DNA of 64,000 bases from Schistosoma mansoni (Eukaryota > Platyhelminthes > Trematoda > Strigeidida > Schistosomatidae). Both the position numbers and the translations under genes were made by a program. Where the stretch lies: the NCBI RefSeq assembly GCF_000237925.1, contig NC_031495.1:19860435-19924434 (forward strand), given 5' to 3'. Under the pieces are notes generated by a model that was given only the letters and a program-made list of their open reading frames with translations, ran no database searches and had not been told where the DNA came from. Of the stretch, positions 35,163 through 47,300 are shown piece after piece. How positions within the stretch are numbered: position 1 is the first letter of the stretch; each line of letters starts with the position of its first letter.

Positions 35163-36172
35163 AAGACGGTTATCATTACAAAGTGACAAGAGATGAAAAA
35201 ATTCTGAGAAGCCATGAGCAATGATTCTTCATTCTGTTCCTCTTTATTTAATTCTTAGATGTATGCAAACAACACTCCATTCAAGATAGAACTCGGTATA
35301 ATCAGATCTTATTAAAATTATGATATTACTCAGTTACAAGTCTAGAGTCCAATGGTTCTTGCTTTCAAATATATTTAGTCTATTATGTAACATAATAATT
35401 ATCCAATATGGTCGTGAAATTCTTGTCTTATTATCAATTTGGCTAACTGGGAAGATTACGGCTCCCAATAAAAGCTTTCCGAAATCTCTCTTAAAGAGTA
35501 TATGCTCATCACTAATTAGATAATTCAGGGAGATTCACCATAATTTATAGTCGGTAGTGAAATAATAACTTATTGACAAAAACGGTTATCACCAAACTAG
35601 ATTATGGATTGATATGAGATGTAAAATCAAATGTGTGAATTCAAAATCAATGACTCAGTGGTTGCATAACCTTGAAAAGAGATTAAAAAAGTTCGGGCTT
35701 AATCCTGTCGTGGATTTGTCCAATATTAAAGGATTTTAACTTAGAACACAACATTTTGACAGCCCTCTTCAACTTTCATTAATCCTCCAAAGAATTTTTA
35801 GTTTATAATAATAAATTACTTTTAAGCCACATTAAATCTTTATAAAACCACCTACAAATTAATCATACAAAAACCTACTTAATGAATAATAATTGAAGTA
35901 ATGTCAAAGTACTAATATAGTGTATACTGCTGATGTTGAGTGATATGAGTAGTATGTATCATCAATCGAAAGTAAAAGGCCTAGATGCACAAGGTCAACA
36001 AAATCGAAGAAGAGAGAAGGAGAACAGAAAATGATTTGTGTGGAAACAAAGGAACAATCAAGACTGAGACAACTGACTGACATTTAGCAAATGAAGTATT
36101 TCCTGTATGGTTCTTAGATTTTAGTGAGATATTTTGTAATTCTGTGTTCAAATACATTCGACTGTCCTTACT
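35163..36172 (+). repeat. Left arm of a large inverted repeat
   Basis: About 1 kb nearly identical to the reverse complement of 38028-39470. For example, TCACTAATTAGATAATTCAG at 35511-35530 recurs inverted near 39103-39122, and the 67-codon readings 35320-35523 and 39108-39311 are identical. The arms are noncoding; those readings are symmetry shadows. Confidence 0.93.
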
Positions 36173-37713
36173 TGTGTTCTCATTCACTATAATATCACTT
36201 TCTTAGTGTTTTCCCTTTACCGGAGAAAGGAATGTTTTATAGATAATTTGGTTTAATTAACGCGCTATTTTCATTAAATATGATTTGGAATAAAATCTCA
36301 GACTTAATAACATCATTCCACATAGATTGGTTATATCCATTTAGGAATAAAGCGGTTGTCCGTTTCACATTATGATGAAGTATAGAATAAAATATTGGTT
36401 ACTATTCACTGATTCATCAAGATAAAAATGTAACTTATTGAATAAATTCAGTTAGGACTCAGATAGCATAACGAAAACATTTATAACTGTGACGATGAAC
36501 ATCACAAGTTGAGGTTTCAAAGTAACTACATCATATAACGCGACTATAAATATGGTATGTTCAAAAAACTGAAGATCCTGGAATTGGATGTAATTACATA
36601 AATGTTCATTCATCCAGTTGTTGAGATCTGATAATTATCAGTAGAGTAATGGTTACTTGCTTCAATGAAAGCAATTACATAAATGCAATGAATATAGTTT
36701 CAAGTACTATAGCCTGACTTTAGTGAATTTTATTCAACAAAAATTAATTATGACCAAGTTAAATATTTACTTTCTGTATTGTCTGTACTGTTTTCATGAG
36801 ACAGATGTAACCAAAAGGTCTCACGATATAAAAAAAAACCGTTGTTTTGAATGTCTAGAGTACTATTTAAAGATTAATAAACAAAATTGTTTAGCAAACG
36901 AGGTGTTTAGAGGGAATATACAAACAAAAATAAGTTATAGTATTTGGATAAGCAAAATATATATTACGAAGAACGTAATAATTAGTAACCAGTGTCAATC
37001 ACTTTTCGATAATTAGATGTATTTCCAGAAATGAGAGATAATATTCTGTCTGTTCTGAAATGATTGAAAAGTATTTATAGCTAAAGATTAGAATGTTTAA
37101 AGTATTATGTACTTTGAGCTGACGACATTGTCTAGAACGTCAATAAAAACTTCCCGATTAAACCACCTAGCTCAGAAAACACAATATTTACAACAGTATT
37201 TCTTTTCTTTAAACAACGAGGACAATGAATACAATCGAACATAAATAAACAGTTATAGTAAGTAGAAAATATTGTTTTTTTAGTGCAAACCTCTAAGTGA
37301 TGTAAAACATCATCTAAAACAATGCTGATAACATTACTCAGTAACAGAAGTGAAATTTAAAAAATCGGAGTTATCAATAGATAAATGATAATGATCTAAT
37401 TTGATCTGAATATAAACTAAAATGTGAAATTGTAAATATCGGAAATAATAATGTTCAATAGAGAATAAAACAAAAATACAGACGAAATTTTTATTATCTT
37501 GCAAAACTACCCTAAAAGTGTTTTTTTATCTTTTTTTTTGGAAAAAAACATTACAGAATACAATAATCTATTAAAATTTCACTGAAAGTAATTGTTTACC
37601 GGCAAAATTGATTAAGTTTCTATGAATTCAGTCTACTAAGTGAATTATTATGAATAATATTCAACAAATAAATAATCAGAAAGGTTTTGTGGATATTATA
37701 GTAATTTTAATAA
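36173..37713. other. Spacer of the inverted repeat, unassigned part
   Basis: AT-rich and without a recognised gene. The 97-codon reading at 36723-37016 has no known homology. Confidence 0.5.
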
Positions 37714-37901
37714 TTGAGATCATAAGTCAATTGAAGGTGAACCATCATGGGAAACCTGGAAGCACTGGATGGTCGTCTCGTCCTATTGTGGGATTCTTCT
37801 GCAATGCTCATTCACGATCCCATCTCGCGAGATTCGAACCCAGGACCAATTGGTCTCGCGCGTGAACGCCTAACCTTTAGACTACTGAGCCGGCATCCAA
37901 T
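37714..37901 (-). repeat. tRNA-headed SINE with hammerhead-like body
   Basis: In minus sense: ATGCCGGCTCAGTAGTCTAA (A-box region), GGTCCTGGGTTCGAATC (B box, GGTTCGAATC), then GCAGAAGAATCCCACAATAG, GACGAGACGACCATCC and AGTGCTTCCAGG. The ribozyme positions CTGAGGA and GAAAC are altered (CAGAAGA, GAGAC). Confidence 0.85.
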
Positions 37902-38027
37902 GTTATAATTTTTGGTATGTATTTTTTTTAAAAATCATTTTATGAATTATTTGAATAATAAGGATTTATTTGAATTCCGTTTGTTCACTTAACAGTCAGT
38001 GTAGTGAACTAGAATACAAGTGGGGAA

Positions 38028-39470
38028 AGTCGAATGTATTTGAACACAGAATTACAAAATATCTCACTAAAATCTAAGAACCATACAGGAAATACTTCAT
38101 TTGCTAAATGTCAGTCAGTTGTCTCAGTCTTGATTGTTCCTTTGTTTCCACACAAATCATTTTCTGTTCTCCTTCTCTCTTCTTCGATTTTGTTGACCTT
38201 GTGCATCTAGGCCTTTTACTTTCGATTGATGATACATACTACTCATATCACTCAACATCAGCAGTATACACTATATTAGTACTTTGACATTACTTCAATT
38301 ATTATTCATTAAGTAGGTTTTTGTATGATTAATTTGTAGGTGGTTTTATAAAGATTTAATGTGGCTTAAAAGTAATTTATTATTATAAACTAAAAATTCT
38401 TTGGAGGATTAATGAAAGTTGAAGAGGGCTGTCAAAATGTTGTGTTCTAAGTTAAAATCCTTTAATATTGGACAAATCCACGACAGGATTAAGCCCGAAC
38501 TTTTTTAATCTCTTTTCAAGGTTATGCAACCACTGAGTCATTGATTTTGAATTCACACATTTGATTTTACATCTCATATCAATCCATAATCTAGTTTGGT
38601 GATTACCAAATATGGTTAATGTTATAACGATTGAGTGCCCTATTTAGTATATGAACGGCCCAATTAGAGAGTAGTGGATTTATTGTTCGGAACAATGATA
38701 CATAAAATCGTACGAACAGTCTTGAGTGCGTATCGGCCCTGCTTTCTGCCTAGCCCAGCCAGTTAAGTCCAGAACACCAATAACAGCCTCGGCAATATGA
38801 ATCATTATTCACAAGCATACTGCGTTTATATACAAACCAAACAGACCACATCGTACCAAAAAAATAGAAAATAACATTTGTACAATAATTGGCCAAATGT
38901 GGCTGTTAATAGGGAGAAAGTAATCGATAGACTGATGATAACTCAAGAATCGTATGATAATAGGTCAAAGGTCAAAATAGGAAATATACGTATTATATTG
39001 ATCCATAAATAGTCCTCAGAGATATCATTCATAATTCACCAGGGGATATAACAGCTTATAAGTTATTATTTCACTACCGACTATAAATTATGGTGAATCT
39101 CCCTGAATTATCTAATTAGTGATGAGCATATACTCTTTAAGAGAGATTTCGGAAAGCTTTTATTGGGAGCCGTAATCTTCCCAGTTAGCCAAATTGATAA
39201 TAAGACAAGAATTTCACGACCATATTGGATAATTATTATGTTACATAATAGACTAAATATATTTGAAAGCAAGAACCATTGGACTCTAGACTTGTAACTG
39301 AGTAATATCATAATTTTAATAAGATCTGATTATACCGAGTTCTATCTTGAATGGAGTGTTGTTTGCATACATCTAAGAATTAAATAAAGAGGAACAGAAT
39401 GAAGAATCATTGCTCATGGCTTCTCAGAATTTTTTCATCTCTTGTCACTTTGTAACGATAACTGTCTTTA
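38028..39470 (-). repeat. Right arm of a large inverted repeat
   Basis: Reverse complement of 35163-36172 with only scattered differences, but longer by about 440 bp because of an insertion at about 38613-39053. The arms are separated by about 1.86 kb. Confidence 0.93.
38613..39053 (-). mobile_element. LTR-like insertion, probable solo LTR fossil
   Basis: Absent from the matching place in the other arm, which shows it as an insertion (or a clean loss there). In minus sense it begins TGTTATATCCCCTGG, has a TATATAAA word mid-way, an AATAAA word after it, and ends near GGTAATCA. This fits a solo LTR with promoter and poly(A) signal. No target duplication could be made out, and the family is unknown. 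Confidence 0.55.
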
Positions 39471-39949
39471 AACTGTGATTTTCTTCAAAAAAATAACAAG
39501 ATTTAAGAAATCAGCTTTCATCTAGTCAAATGTTATGCCTGTAGATATTAATTTGAAGGCTTCGTAACAACAATACACTGATTATTAATAATCATCAGTT
39601 CCTTACATATTAGGTAATCGACTAAATTATCATAAACTGTATAACAGTAAACTTCCAGTTCAGTGAATCTTTTTGGTTGTCAAATAAATTAGCTAAAAAA
39701 TGTAATATTTAAAGGGTAAAGTGTTACAAATTACATAAGAATAATTGTTAGGATGTTGGCTTTTAGAAACTTAAAAGTGTCTGCAATCTAGCATATGAAT
39801 AATAACACTAATTACATAACATGTTTGCAACTACATCTTGAGATTATACTACTAATAAGTAATTAGAGTATAATATTAACTAGTTTCCCAGAAATTAATT
39901 ACCATTCCGTTTGACTTGTAGTAAAGTTATTCATAGCTTGGGAATCAGT

Positions 39950-39985
39950 TACTTACTTACTTATTTACGCCTGTTACTTGGGGAT
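39950..39985 (-). mobile_element. RTE-like LINE tail remnant
   Basis: GTTACTTACTTACTTATTTA followed by CGCCTGTTAC is the inverted 3' end seen at 53553-53578 (TTACTTACTTACGCCTGTTAC). Only the tail remains. Confidence 0.6.
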
Positions 39986-39987
39986 CA

Positions 39988-39988
<1 letters not shown>

Positions 39989-40029
<41 letters not shown>
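39989..40029. repeat. (TA)n microsatellite
   Basis: An uninterrupted TA run of about 41 bp directly beside the LINE tail remnant. Confidence 0.97.
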
Positions 40030-40034
<5 letters not shown>

Positions 40035-40291
40035 CTGTTGATAATAATAATAGTACAGTCGCAATCTAACACGTCATTGTTATTACATCTTCAGGTGAAT
40101 AGACTGAGTGTTTGACCTTCAGAATTTAATTAGTTTGTACTAGATTTTTGACAGCTTTATTTTATTAGTTCATCAAAAGAGTAACTTTATTTATTAAATA
40201 TAGAAGTGAAAGTTTTTTCAGAATACCGTTGAAGGTTATTTACTTCTGTTAAAACTATGCAAGAAACTAAGCAAGGTTAATTTTTAAATCG

Positions 40292-40306
40292 GTATATATC
40301 TATCTA

Positions 40307-40371
<65 letters not shown>

Positions 40372-40387
40372 GGGAGGGAGAGAGAGT
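40292..40387. repeat. Compound microsatellite (TATC)n-(TA)n-(GA)n
   Basis: TATC units, then a TA run to about 40345, then GA dinucleotides with a GGGGAGGG interruption to 40387. The result is a purine-only tract of about 40 bases. Confidence 0.97.
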
Positions 40388-41979
40388 ATTGTGTCGTAGT
40401 GATAGCAACTTAGTGAAATATTTTTAACAACTACTGAATTCATTGCCATAATGGAAATGGGAATTACTTCCATTGATCAACCTACCTACTTAATTTTGAA
40501 TTGAATGAGTGACTACATGCGTTTTAAAGATGTAATGATTAAAGTTAACAAAAAAGTATATAAATAATGTTAGTCTCAAATCATAAATTATAGAGTCAAC
40601 AGGCTAGCGGAGTTCTGAAAAAATATTTCCTTCTTTAAGTATATGAAGTCATGAAAATTAATTATTCATTATTATTTGGTAGAAATAAAAATTTTTGTAT
40701 ATAAATTTTATATTATATCACAGAAATTCTAAACTTGTAGAATGGAAACATATTTCATAGAGATGTGGTTCCAGTAATACTCTGAAAAGTTCCAGAAAAA
40801 AGTGTAATTTTTACTTCGAATAATTTTTCTCTAGTAGATAGGATTTAACCGAATTTCTTCAGATGAGTCGAAGAGAAAGGTTCACTCAACCATCTATCTA
40901 TCAATCTATCTATGGCCTAATTTACTTATCTGCATCTTTGTTATTTATTAATTTATTGCTTTGAATCATGGTCATTTAATTTCGAAGGATACTGGAATTA
41001 CAGATATTTTTCTAAAGAAATTCGAAAATAACTTGCGTTTGACAGAGCATCTGTCTTTTCTATAAGCGGGTGTTTACACTTTTGACTTCAAACTGAGCCA
41101 CTCAGTAGGTTTCTGAGGTTTGGAATTTTCTCATGACGAGTTTTTTGAGATATTTATTGAGCATCTCTAACTACTTTTTTACTCCTAAACGTCATGCTAC
41201 CTAGTACAGAAGCAGACTAATCGTCAGCTAGGGCTAATCAGACAGAGTTGAATCATTTATGTGGATGTTTATTTTTTTAAAGGGATTATTGAGTTGATCA
41301 CAAATTTTAGTTGTTGACTCAGAGTAGCAGTGGTGTACAGATAAATGCTCTTTAATTCCCTATATGTCTTGAGTTTCAATGGTATTTCATACTTTTATTT
41401 CTTTGATTCATCCTTTTTTAAATCAGATTCCCATTGTTTAAAATTTTACCGTCGTGGATGCACTGATAATCGTTAGACTGGTTAAAATCCAATGTTGATA
41501 GGTTTGAGACTGGGTCTTTTCTTATTCCTAGCTGTGAACAATTAAGATTTTTTTTAATACGAACGAGATCTATAGAGAACTCCATAGACATGGAGTCTGA
41601 CACACAACTTCAATAATTATCCCTACCTTGATAGAAGACAGGGAGAAGTCAGGTGTGTATTGAACGCTTAATATCCACTAAATTATGAGAGAACAACTCT
41701 GCATATACAATAACCTGCATGACCTTGTGACACAAAATAAAATTAGGATACTAAGAGAGTTTGCAACGGATTAAATAAATACAAAGGTCACGGTGGGAAT
41801 CTGAATTAGGAAGATGTTATCGTTGTTATACATACGAACAAAAACTTTCATTCATTAAAGATAATTAATTCACCTTATCTTTCTACCACATTTTGTTAAT
41901 TTACTCTTACTCTGCTGATGTCCATTGACGGATAAATTTATTTGTTGGAATAACTTAACCTACTAAGTAATGATTTGAT

Positions 41980-42415
41980 TTATATGTTATGATTCAAATG
42001 TAACACCAGCAAAACCATCAAAATGAAATTCATGGGTAGAGTTAATGATGTGATCGACATGGGATTTAAACGGATCATCTGTAAGCCTCTTTTGATTTAG
42101 GTTCATTTACTGGGTTAAACCTAATAGAAACATTACGGCTAGTAAACGACTCCATTAATCATATGTGCAGTCGCGTGAGAACCAACAAACAAATGGGGAA
42201 TTTCAAGAACGTTGTTTTGGAGAAACATGGCCAACTGTTAACGGAAGAACTGGGGGAATGCAAAAATGTGAAAGCACAACTAATTCTTAAACCGGGAGTC
42301 ATCCTTGTTTTTAAACCAAAACGTCCGGTACCTTAAGCAGCTCTATCTATTGTTGAACAGGAATTCGAACGCCTACAAACAAGTGGAATCATAGAACCAG
42401 TATATGAAGGAAGAA
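41980..42415 (+). mobile_element. LTR-retrotransposon pol fragment, fossil
   Basis: A short, broken piece of a gypsy-type polyprotein: the linker into reverse transcriptase (FKPKRPVP, VEQEFERLQTSGIIEPV). No integrase or LTR was found nearby. Old and isolated. Confidence 0.65.
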
Positions 42416-42744
42416 ATTAAGTACATATATGTCTTCACGTGACTATCCTTGTGATATCTTAAGTTTTCAGGGACTAACTTTTACAACATCTTAAGTACTC
42501 ATACAGTGAATTCTTATTTTTGTACAGTTAATGATAATTAATAAAGTGAGAATAATGAATGTCGAACTGCTCTCCTAAATTTTATCCTATACCGATTAGT
42601 TTACTAGTAAAAAAGACCTGTCCCATTCACTGGTAGAATTTAGTCAGCACTAAACTAATAGACAAATATTAATTTGGCCACTCCTTAATGGACAATCAAT
42701 TGTAGATATATTAATCTTATATAAGGGCAATCAGAACCTAAATA

Positions 42745-42900
42745 ACTCACTGGTAAAGTCTCATAGTGTGAAGCTGTAACTTAAGTCCGAATCGCACAGG
42801 GAAAATTTGTTCCCTCAAAATCCCCGATTTGCCTTATTGATGGGTGCGAAACTTCGTCCAGGTCTTCCTCACAACTATCTCTAACCACCTAAACCTTATC
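42745..42900 (+). repeat. Decayed tRNA-headed repeat, possible hammerhead remnant
   Basis: CTCACTGGTAAAGTCTCATA resembles an A-box region and AAGTCCGAATCGCACAGGG a B box. The body has TTATTGATGGGTGCGAAACT followed by TCGTCCAGG, which recalls CTGATGAG ... GAAAC ... GTC. It differs from both other SINE families here. Confidence 0.5.
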
Positions 42901-44055
42901 TCACTTTTATATCTTGAAAATGGATTTGGTATAGCTCTACGATAATTGCTGATTACCAAACGATTGAGCTTGTTCCTATACGAAAGGGTTTTATGGCTGA
43001 CTCAATAGAAGAGCAACTGTGACACAATACCAACAATATTCCACTTTTACGAAAAAACACGGAAAAGACAGAAGTGTAGGGAACTTGATATTCAAGAAAA
43101 GTTTAAATCGTACAACTCTGTATAGATATATCAATAAAAATATGACCTTTGAGCACACGGAAAGTTACTAAGCTGAAAGTAGTGACAATCGATTAGAAAA
43201 GCGCAAATGCTATGCGAAAATTCGAATTAGAAAAGATTCATTCTTAATTATCGTTACCAGTTAGAGCTTAACGTTTTTTGAAAAGAAAGATGGATAAACC
43301 TTTGATCTTTCTAAAACCCACCTAATTCAGGAGATAGTTTTTCTTCATAATCTTGTCTTCACCATAATCATTTAAAAATGAAGTAATCAAATTCAAAATT
43401 GATATTTCACAGAAAAGTAGAAAAGCATAACAGTCGTTTACATACACACATGAGCATAAACAAACAGACAAAGAAAAATTCACACTTTGTACAATAACGT
43501 TAGTAACAACGTTCAAATCACTGTTGGGGATAACAAGATCCTTTTACGGAAACATAAAAAAATCGCAAAACAAAAATGCTGGTTTTATTTAAACAAAACA
43601 GCAAAATTCAAACAAAAGTTGTATTTATCTTTCTCTTTTGAAAAATATTGAAATCTGAATAGAAAAAAAGTCATCTGAATGAAAATGTATCCGTCTTGTA
43701 ATCATTTTTCAAAAAAATCATTGAGGTGAATTCGAGAGGATAAAAAAGACATTTTGAAGCTGACAAATTGTGACAGAAAACCATCAAACAGTTTTTACGT
43801 TGAACAAGTGAATCACGTCGTTGAATAAAACAGAATAAGCTTATCGTATGAGATGAAAATAATGATATTATGTACTTTACCTGAATTATTGTGTGACTGA
43901 GGTAATAATGATATTTACAAATTTATATCAAAATGATTCCAGTCAACCGCACTGGTGTATACTACTGAATCATGAACGGAATAAATAGTTAGGTAAACAA
44001 ATACATTAACTGGGTAAACAAATAGGTAGTATCGAATTTGATATTATTAACAGTA
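42901..44055. other. AT-rich 3' flank of the phosphatase gene
   Basis: Likely 3' UTR (minus strand) near 43.6-44.06 kb; otherwise unassigned. Confidence 0.45.
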
Positions 44056-44059
44056 ACAA

Positions 44060-44331
44060 TCATAATGATTCATTAGTTTTTAATAATGGATCTAATATAT
44101 TCGACTGTCTTGATAATCGTCCAGATGTTAAGTCCGATTCCAACTCATATAACTGCCCCATAAATGCGAAATTCGGTGCAATCACCGAACGTCTCGATTT
44201 CACATATTGATAAGCATCGAGTAGCGACAAACTTGAATAGTTCATTAAATAAGCAATAATTAAAGCTGGTGATCTGGACACACCAGCTTGACAATGAACA
44301 AGTACAGTTTTGCCAGAGCAACGAACTTCTT
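44060..44331 (-). CDS. DUSP10: DUSP10-like exon 4: catalytic P-loop and C-terminus
   Basis: It starts at a CTATAG acceptor with [12 protein letters not shown], followed by the cysteine-phosphatase signature HCQAGVSRS, then [18 protein letters not shown] and [17 protein letters not shown]. The protein ends 23 residues later at TGA or TAA-type stop 44060-44062. A possible AATAAA signal for this strand lies near 43585, unverified. Confidence 0.93.
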
Positions 44332-47300
44332 CTATAGAGAGACAATTTTTTTAGAGAAAAAACATTGATAAAGTAAACGAAAATGAAACGTAACATTTTT
44401 TATTAGGTGACAATAATCATAAAATTAGAAAACATTACTTCATTCCCCATTTCAAACAAAATCTTAGGTGTAATGACAAAAGAAGTGAGTTGATGGAATC
44501 ACTAGTATGATTGATGTAACGGAACAGAAGATTCGCTTATGCAACAAACCAATGAATTTCATTTGAATCTTAGAAAATGGAGTTAGGGGAAAATTGGTTG
44601 TATCTACTAGGGAATTCTAATTTTTGTTGATGAACAATACATTCAACCAAGCTATTGTGTTATAATATCAGGCAACAAGCAATTAATTTAAAGTAAGACA
44701 TATAATTTACAGAGTTTAGTGGAGACTGACAAATATTTTATTTGAATCTATACTCCACTGGTTTCAGAATATATATATATATATATAAGAAGACCAACTG
44801 TAAAATATCAGTAATCTTATTTATCTAAAGTTCATTTTATCGCTATACCCTAGATTAAGCAAGATAACGGTTCATGTATAATAAGTCTACAATAACATTA
44901 GTATCATAACAGTCAATACACAATATATAAATAGCTAATAGTATTTTACATTAAATAGGAATAATATATTTGTAAAATCTCAGCGAATGAATTTGTAGTA
45001 AATCCAACTTTTCGCCTGGCAATCTGGTCCAAGCTTTTTCAAGGAATTATAATCAAACATCAAAATTATCGAATATAAATAGGTACACGGTTCTTCGTTT
45101 CATTGTACACTGAATAGGTCATCCAATCAACGTTAAAAAAGTCTAAACTAGATATATGATGTGATATGTGATGTGAAATGATAAGCGTTAATATAACATA
45201 TGGTATAGAAAATGAAGTGGTGAGAGGAGAAAATTACATTCACACTATATATTGTCTCTTATCAGTGAATTTATAAGGAAACATACAATTTGTAATATAT
45301 GATATGAACCATATCTGTCACAGCATGTATAAAATAAAGATAAATAAACAAAATAAAAACAGATCAGAGGGGCTTCTGTGGAGAATTTAGTATTTTCACA
45401 GTTGAAATCATGAGTCAATTGAAGCTAGACCACCATCGAAAACCTGGAAACACTGGACGGCCGTTTCGTCCTATTATGGGACTCCTCAGCAGTGCGCATC
45501 CACGATCCCGCACTCGTGAGACTCGAACCCGGGACCTACCAGTATCGAGCCGAAGCCCTTAATCGATAGACCACTGAGCCGGCATCTAACGGTGTTAATG
45601 TCTAACTTCGACCAATTCACGATTTTGAGCGACCGATCTTGGATGCGCACTGCTGAGGAGTCCCATAATAGGACGAAACGGCCGTCCAGTGTTTACAGGT
45701 TTTCCGTGGTGGTCTAGCTTCAATTGACTCATGATTTCAACTGTGAAAATAAAAATACAAATATATTATTCCTATTTAATGTCTTACATCAACTCGGCGC
45801 TCAAATACTGTGAAACTATTCGCTCTAATTTAGACGAGAGTTCTTATATAATAGTATTTTAGTTAAAAGAGTTTTGTGAAGACTGGTTTAATTTGTACGT
45901 CATATTCGTAATGGATTGATCTCAGTTGAGGTGCCATTAAATATCAATGGGCATTGGAAAACTGTGTGTCTTCGTCAAGACTGCTTTGTCCTAATACGAG
46001 GCTTTCCTCAGTAGTGAATATCCACGACCTCATGATGTCAGGAACCTACAGTCTTCATTTTACAAGATGAATATCTAACCAGTAAAACTACTGGATCAAC
46101 ATTCATTGATATAATTTCAACATCGATCAGTGTGAGATATAACACGACGATTATCCAACATTATAGGTGACAACTCTCACACTGTCGCCATGTCTGAACC
46201 CCACTTATAACGACTTCTCACTAGAACTTTAAAAATATCTTGAAGAAGGTCACTGGTGAATTGACTATTATAGTTTAGTTGAAAACGTTTTGTGGAGATT
46301 ACTTTGATTTTGTAGGCATCAGTTGTGATTGATGTGCATTGCTGAGGAATCCTATGCCAGGACGTAACGGATTTCCAGTGCTGTTATGTTTCATTGGTAC
46401 CCTAAATCAGATCATTTTTTAAAATGAATACTACCTAGAAAACAATATTTCGTTACATTTTGACTTCAGATATTCAATTCAACCATCAGATACACAGTGA
46501 ATTTACGCAAAAATTATTCGATGAGTTCAAGCTTTTATTTAAAATTTTTGACTAGAGCAATAAAAAGACTTTTTTATGGAAATCATAAAGCCCAAAGAGT
46601 GTGTTATACAAAATTTGAATAGTCGATTACGTCTGACTAACAAAATAAATAAATAAATACTACAGTGGATTGATCAATAAGAGGATAAGGTATAATGTAT
46701 AATGTACAATATGAAAATATTCAATCTTATCTAATAAGCATTAGTAACTATCACAAACAACTTGAAAAATCAACTAAGATATGGTTTTTTTCATTGTCTA
46801 GACATAATACCTATGTTTATCTGATGTCATGTTTATAATTAACAGAATGCGACAAAAAAAAATGAGATGAACTGTTATGGTTAATCTCAAATGGACACCT
46901 TCAGATAATATTCAATAAAAACATTTTTTAAACAAGGAATAACAATAAAAATAAACATAAACATTATAAATATATTAATTTATCTATAACCATCTACCCA
47001 ATGCTCAATTTATTCGAAATTATTAAGTCATACCTTGTCAATGTTACCTACAAATTCATGAACATCATTCATAAATTTTGAAAAATAATTATTGTATACT
47101 AACATTGTGTTATTCGTTGTCACTAATTTGTTACCCCGATAACAACAATAACAACTTGAACTGATTAATCATTATAATCAGTTCTATGAATTATTGATCT
47201 GATCTGTCAATCATCAATGATAATGATCTTATTCAATGCGGTTAGGTTTAATAAAATGACAATTAATGTATTAGATATATATCTAACTTAGATCTACATA

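Larger units (their letters stand above)
39471..41975. other. AT-rich noncoding with simple repeats
   Basis: Apart from the microsatellites and the LINE tail listed separately, nothing is recognised. Confidence 0.5.

Noticed and set aside
35320-35523. 67-codon reading repeated exactly at 39108-39311
   Set aside because: Identity comes from the inverted repeat, not from protein selection; no homology.
36723-37016. 97-codon plus-strand reading in the inverted-repeat spacer
   Set aside because: Lys/Ile/Asn-rich as expected by chance in AT-rich DNA; no known family.
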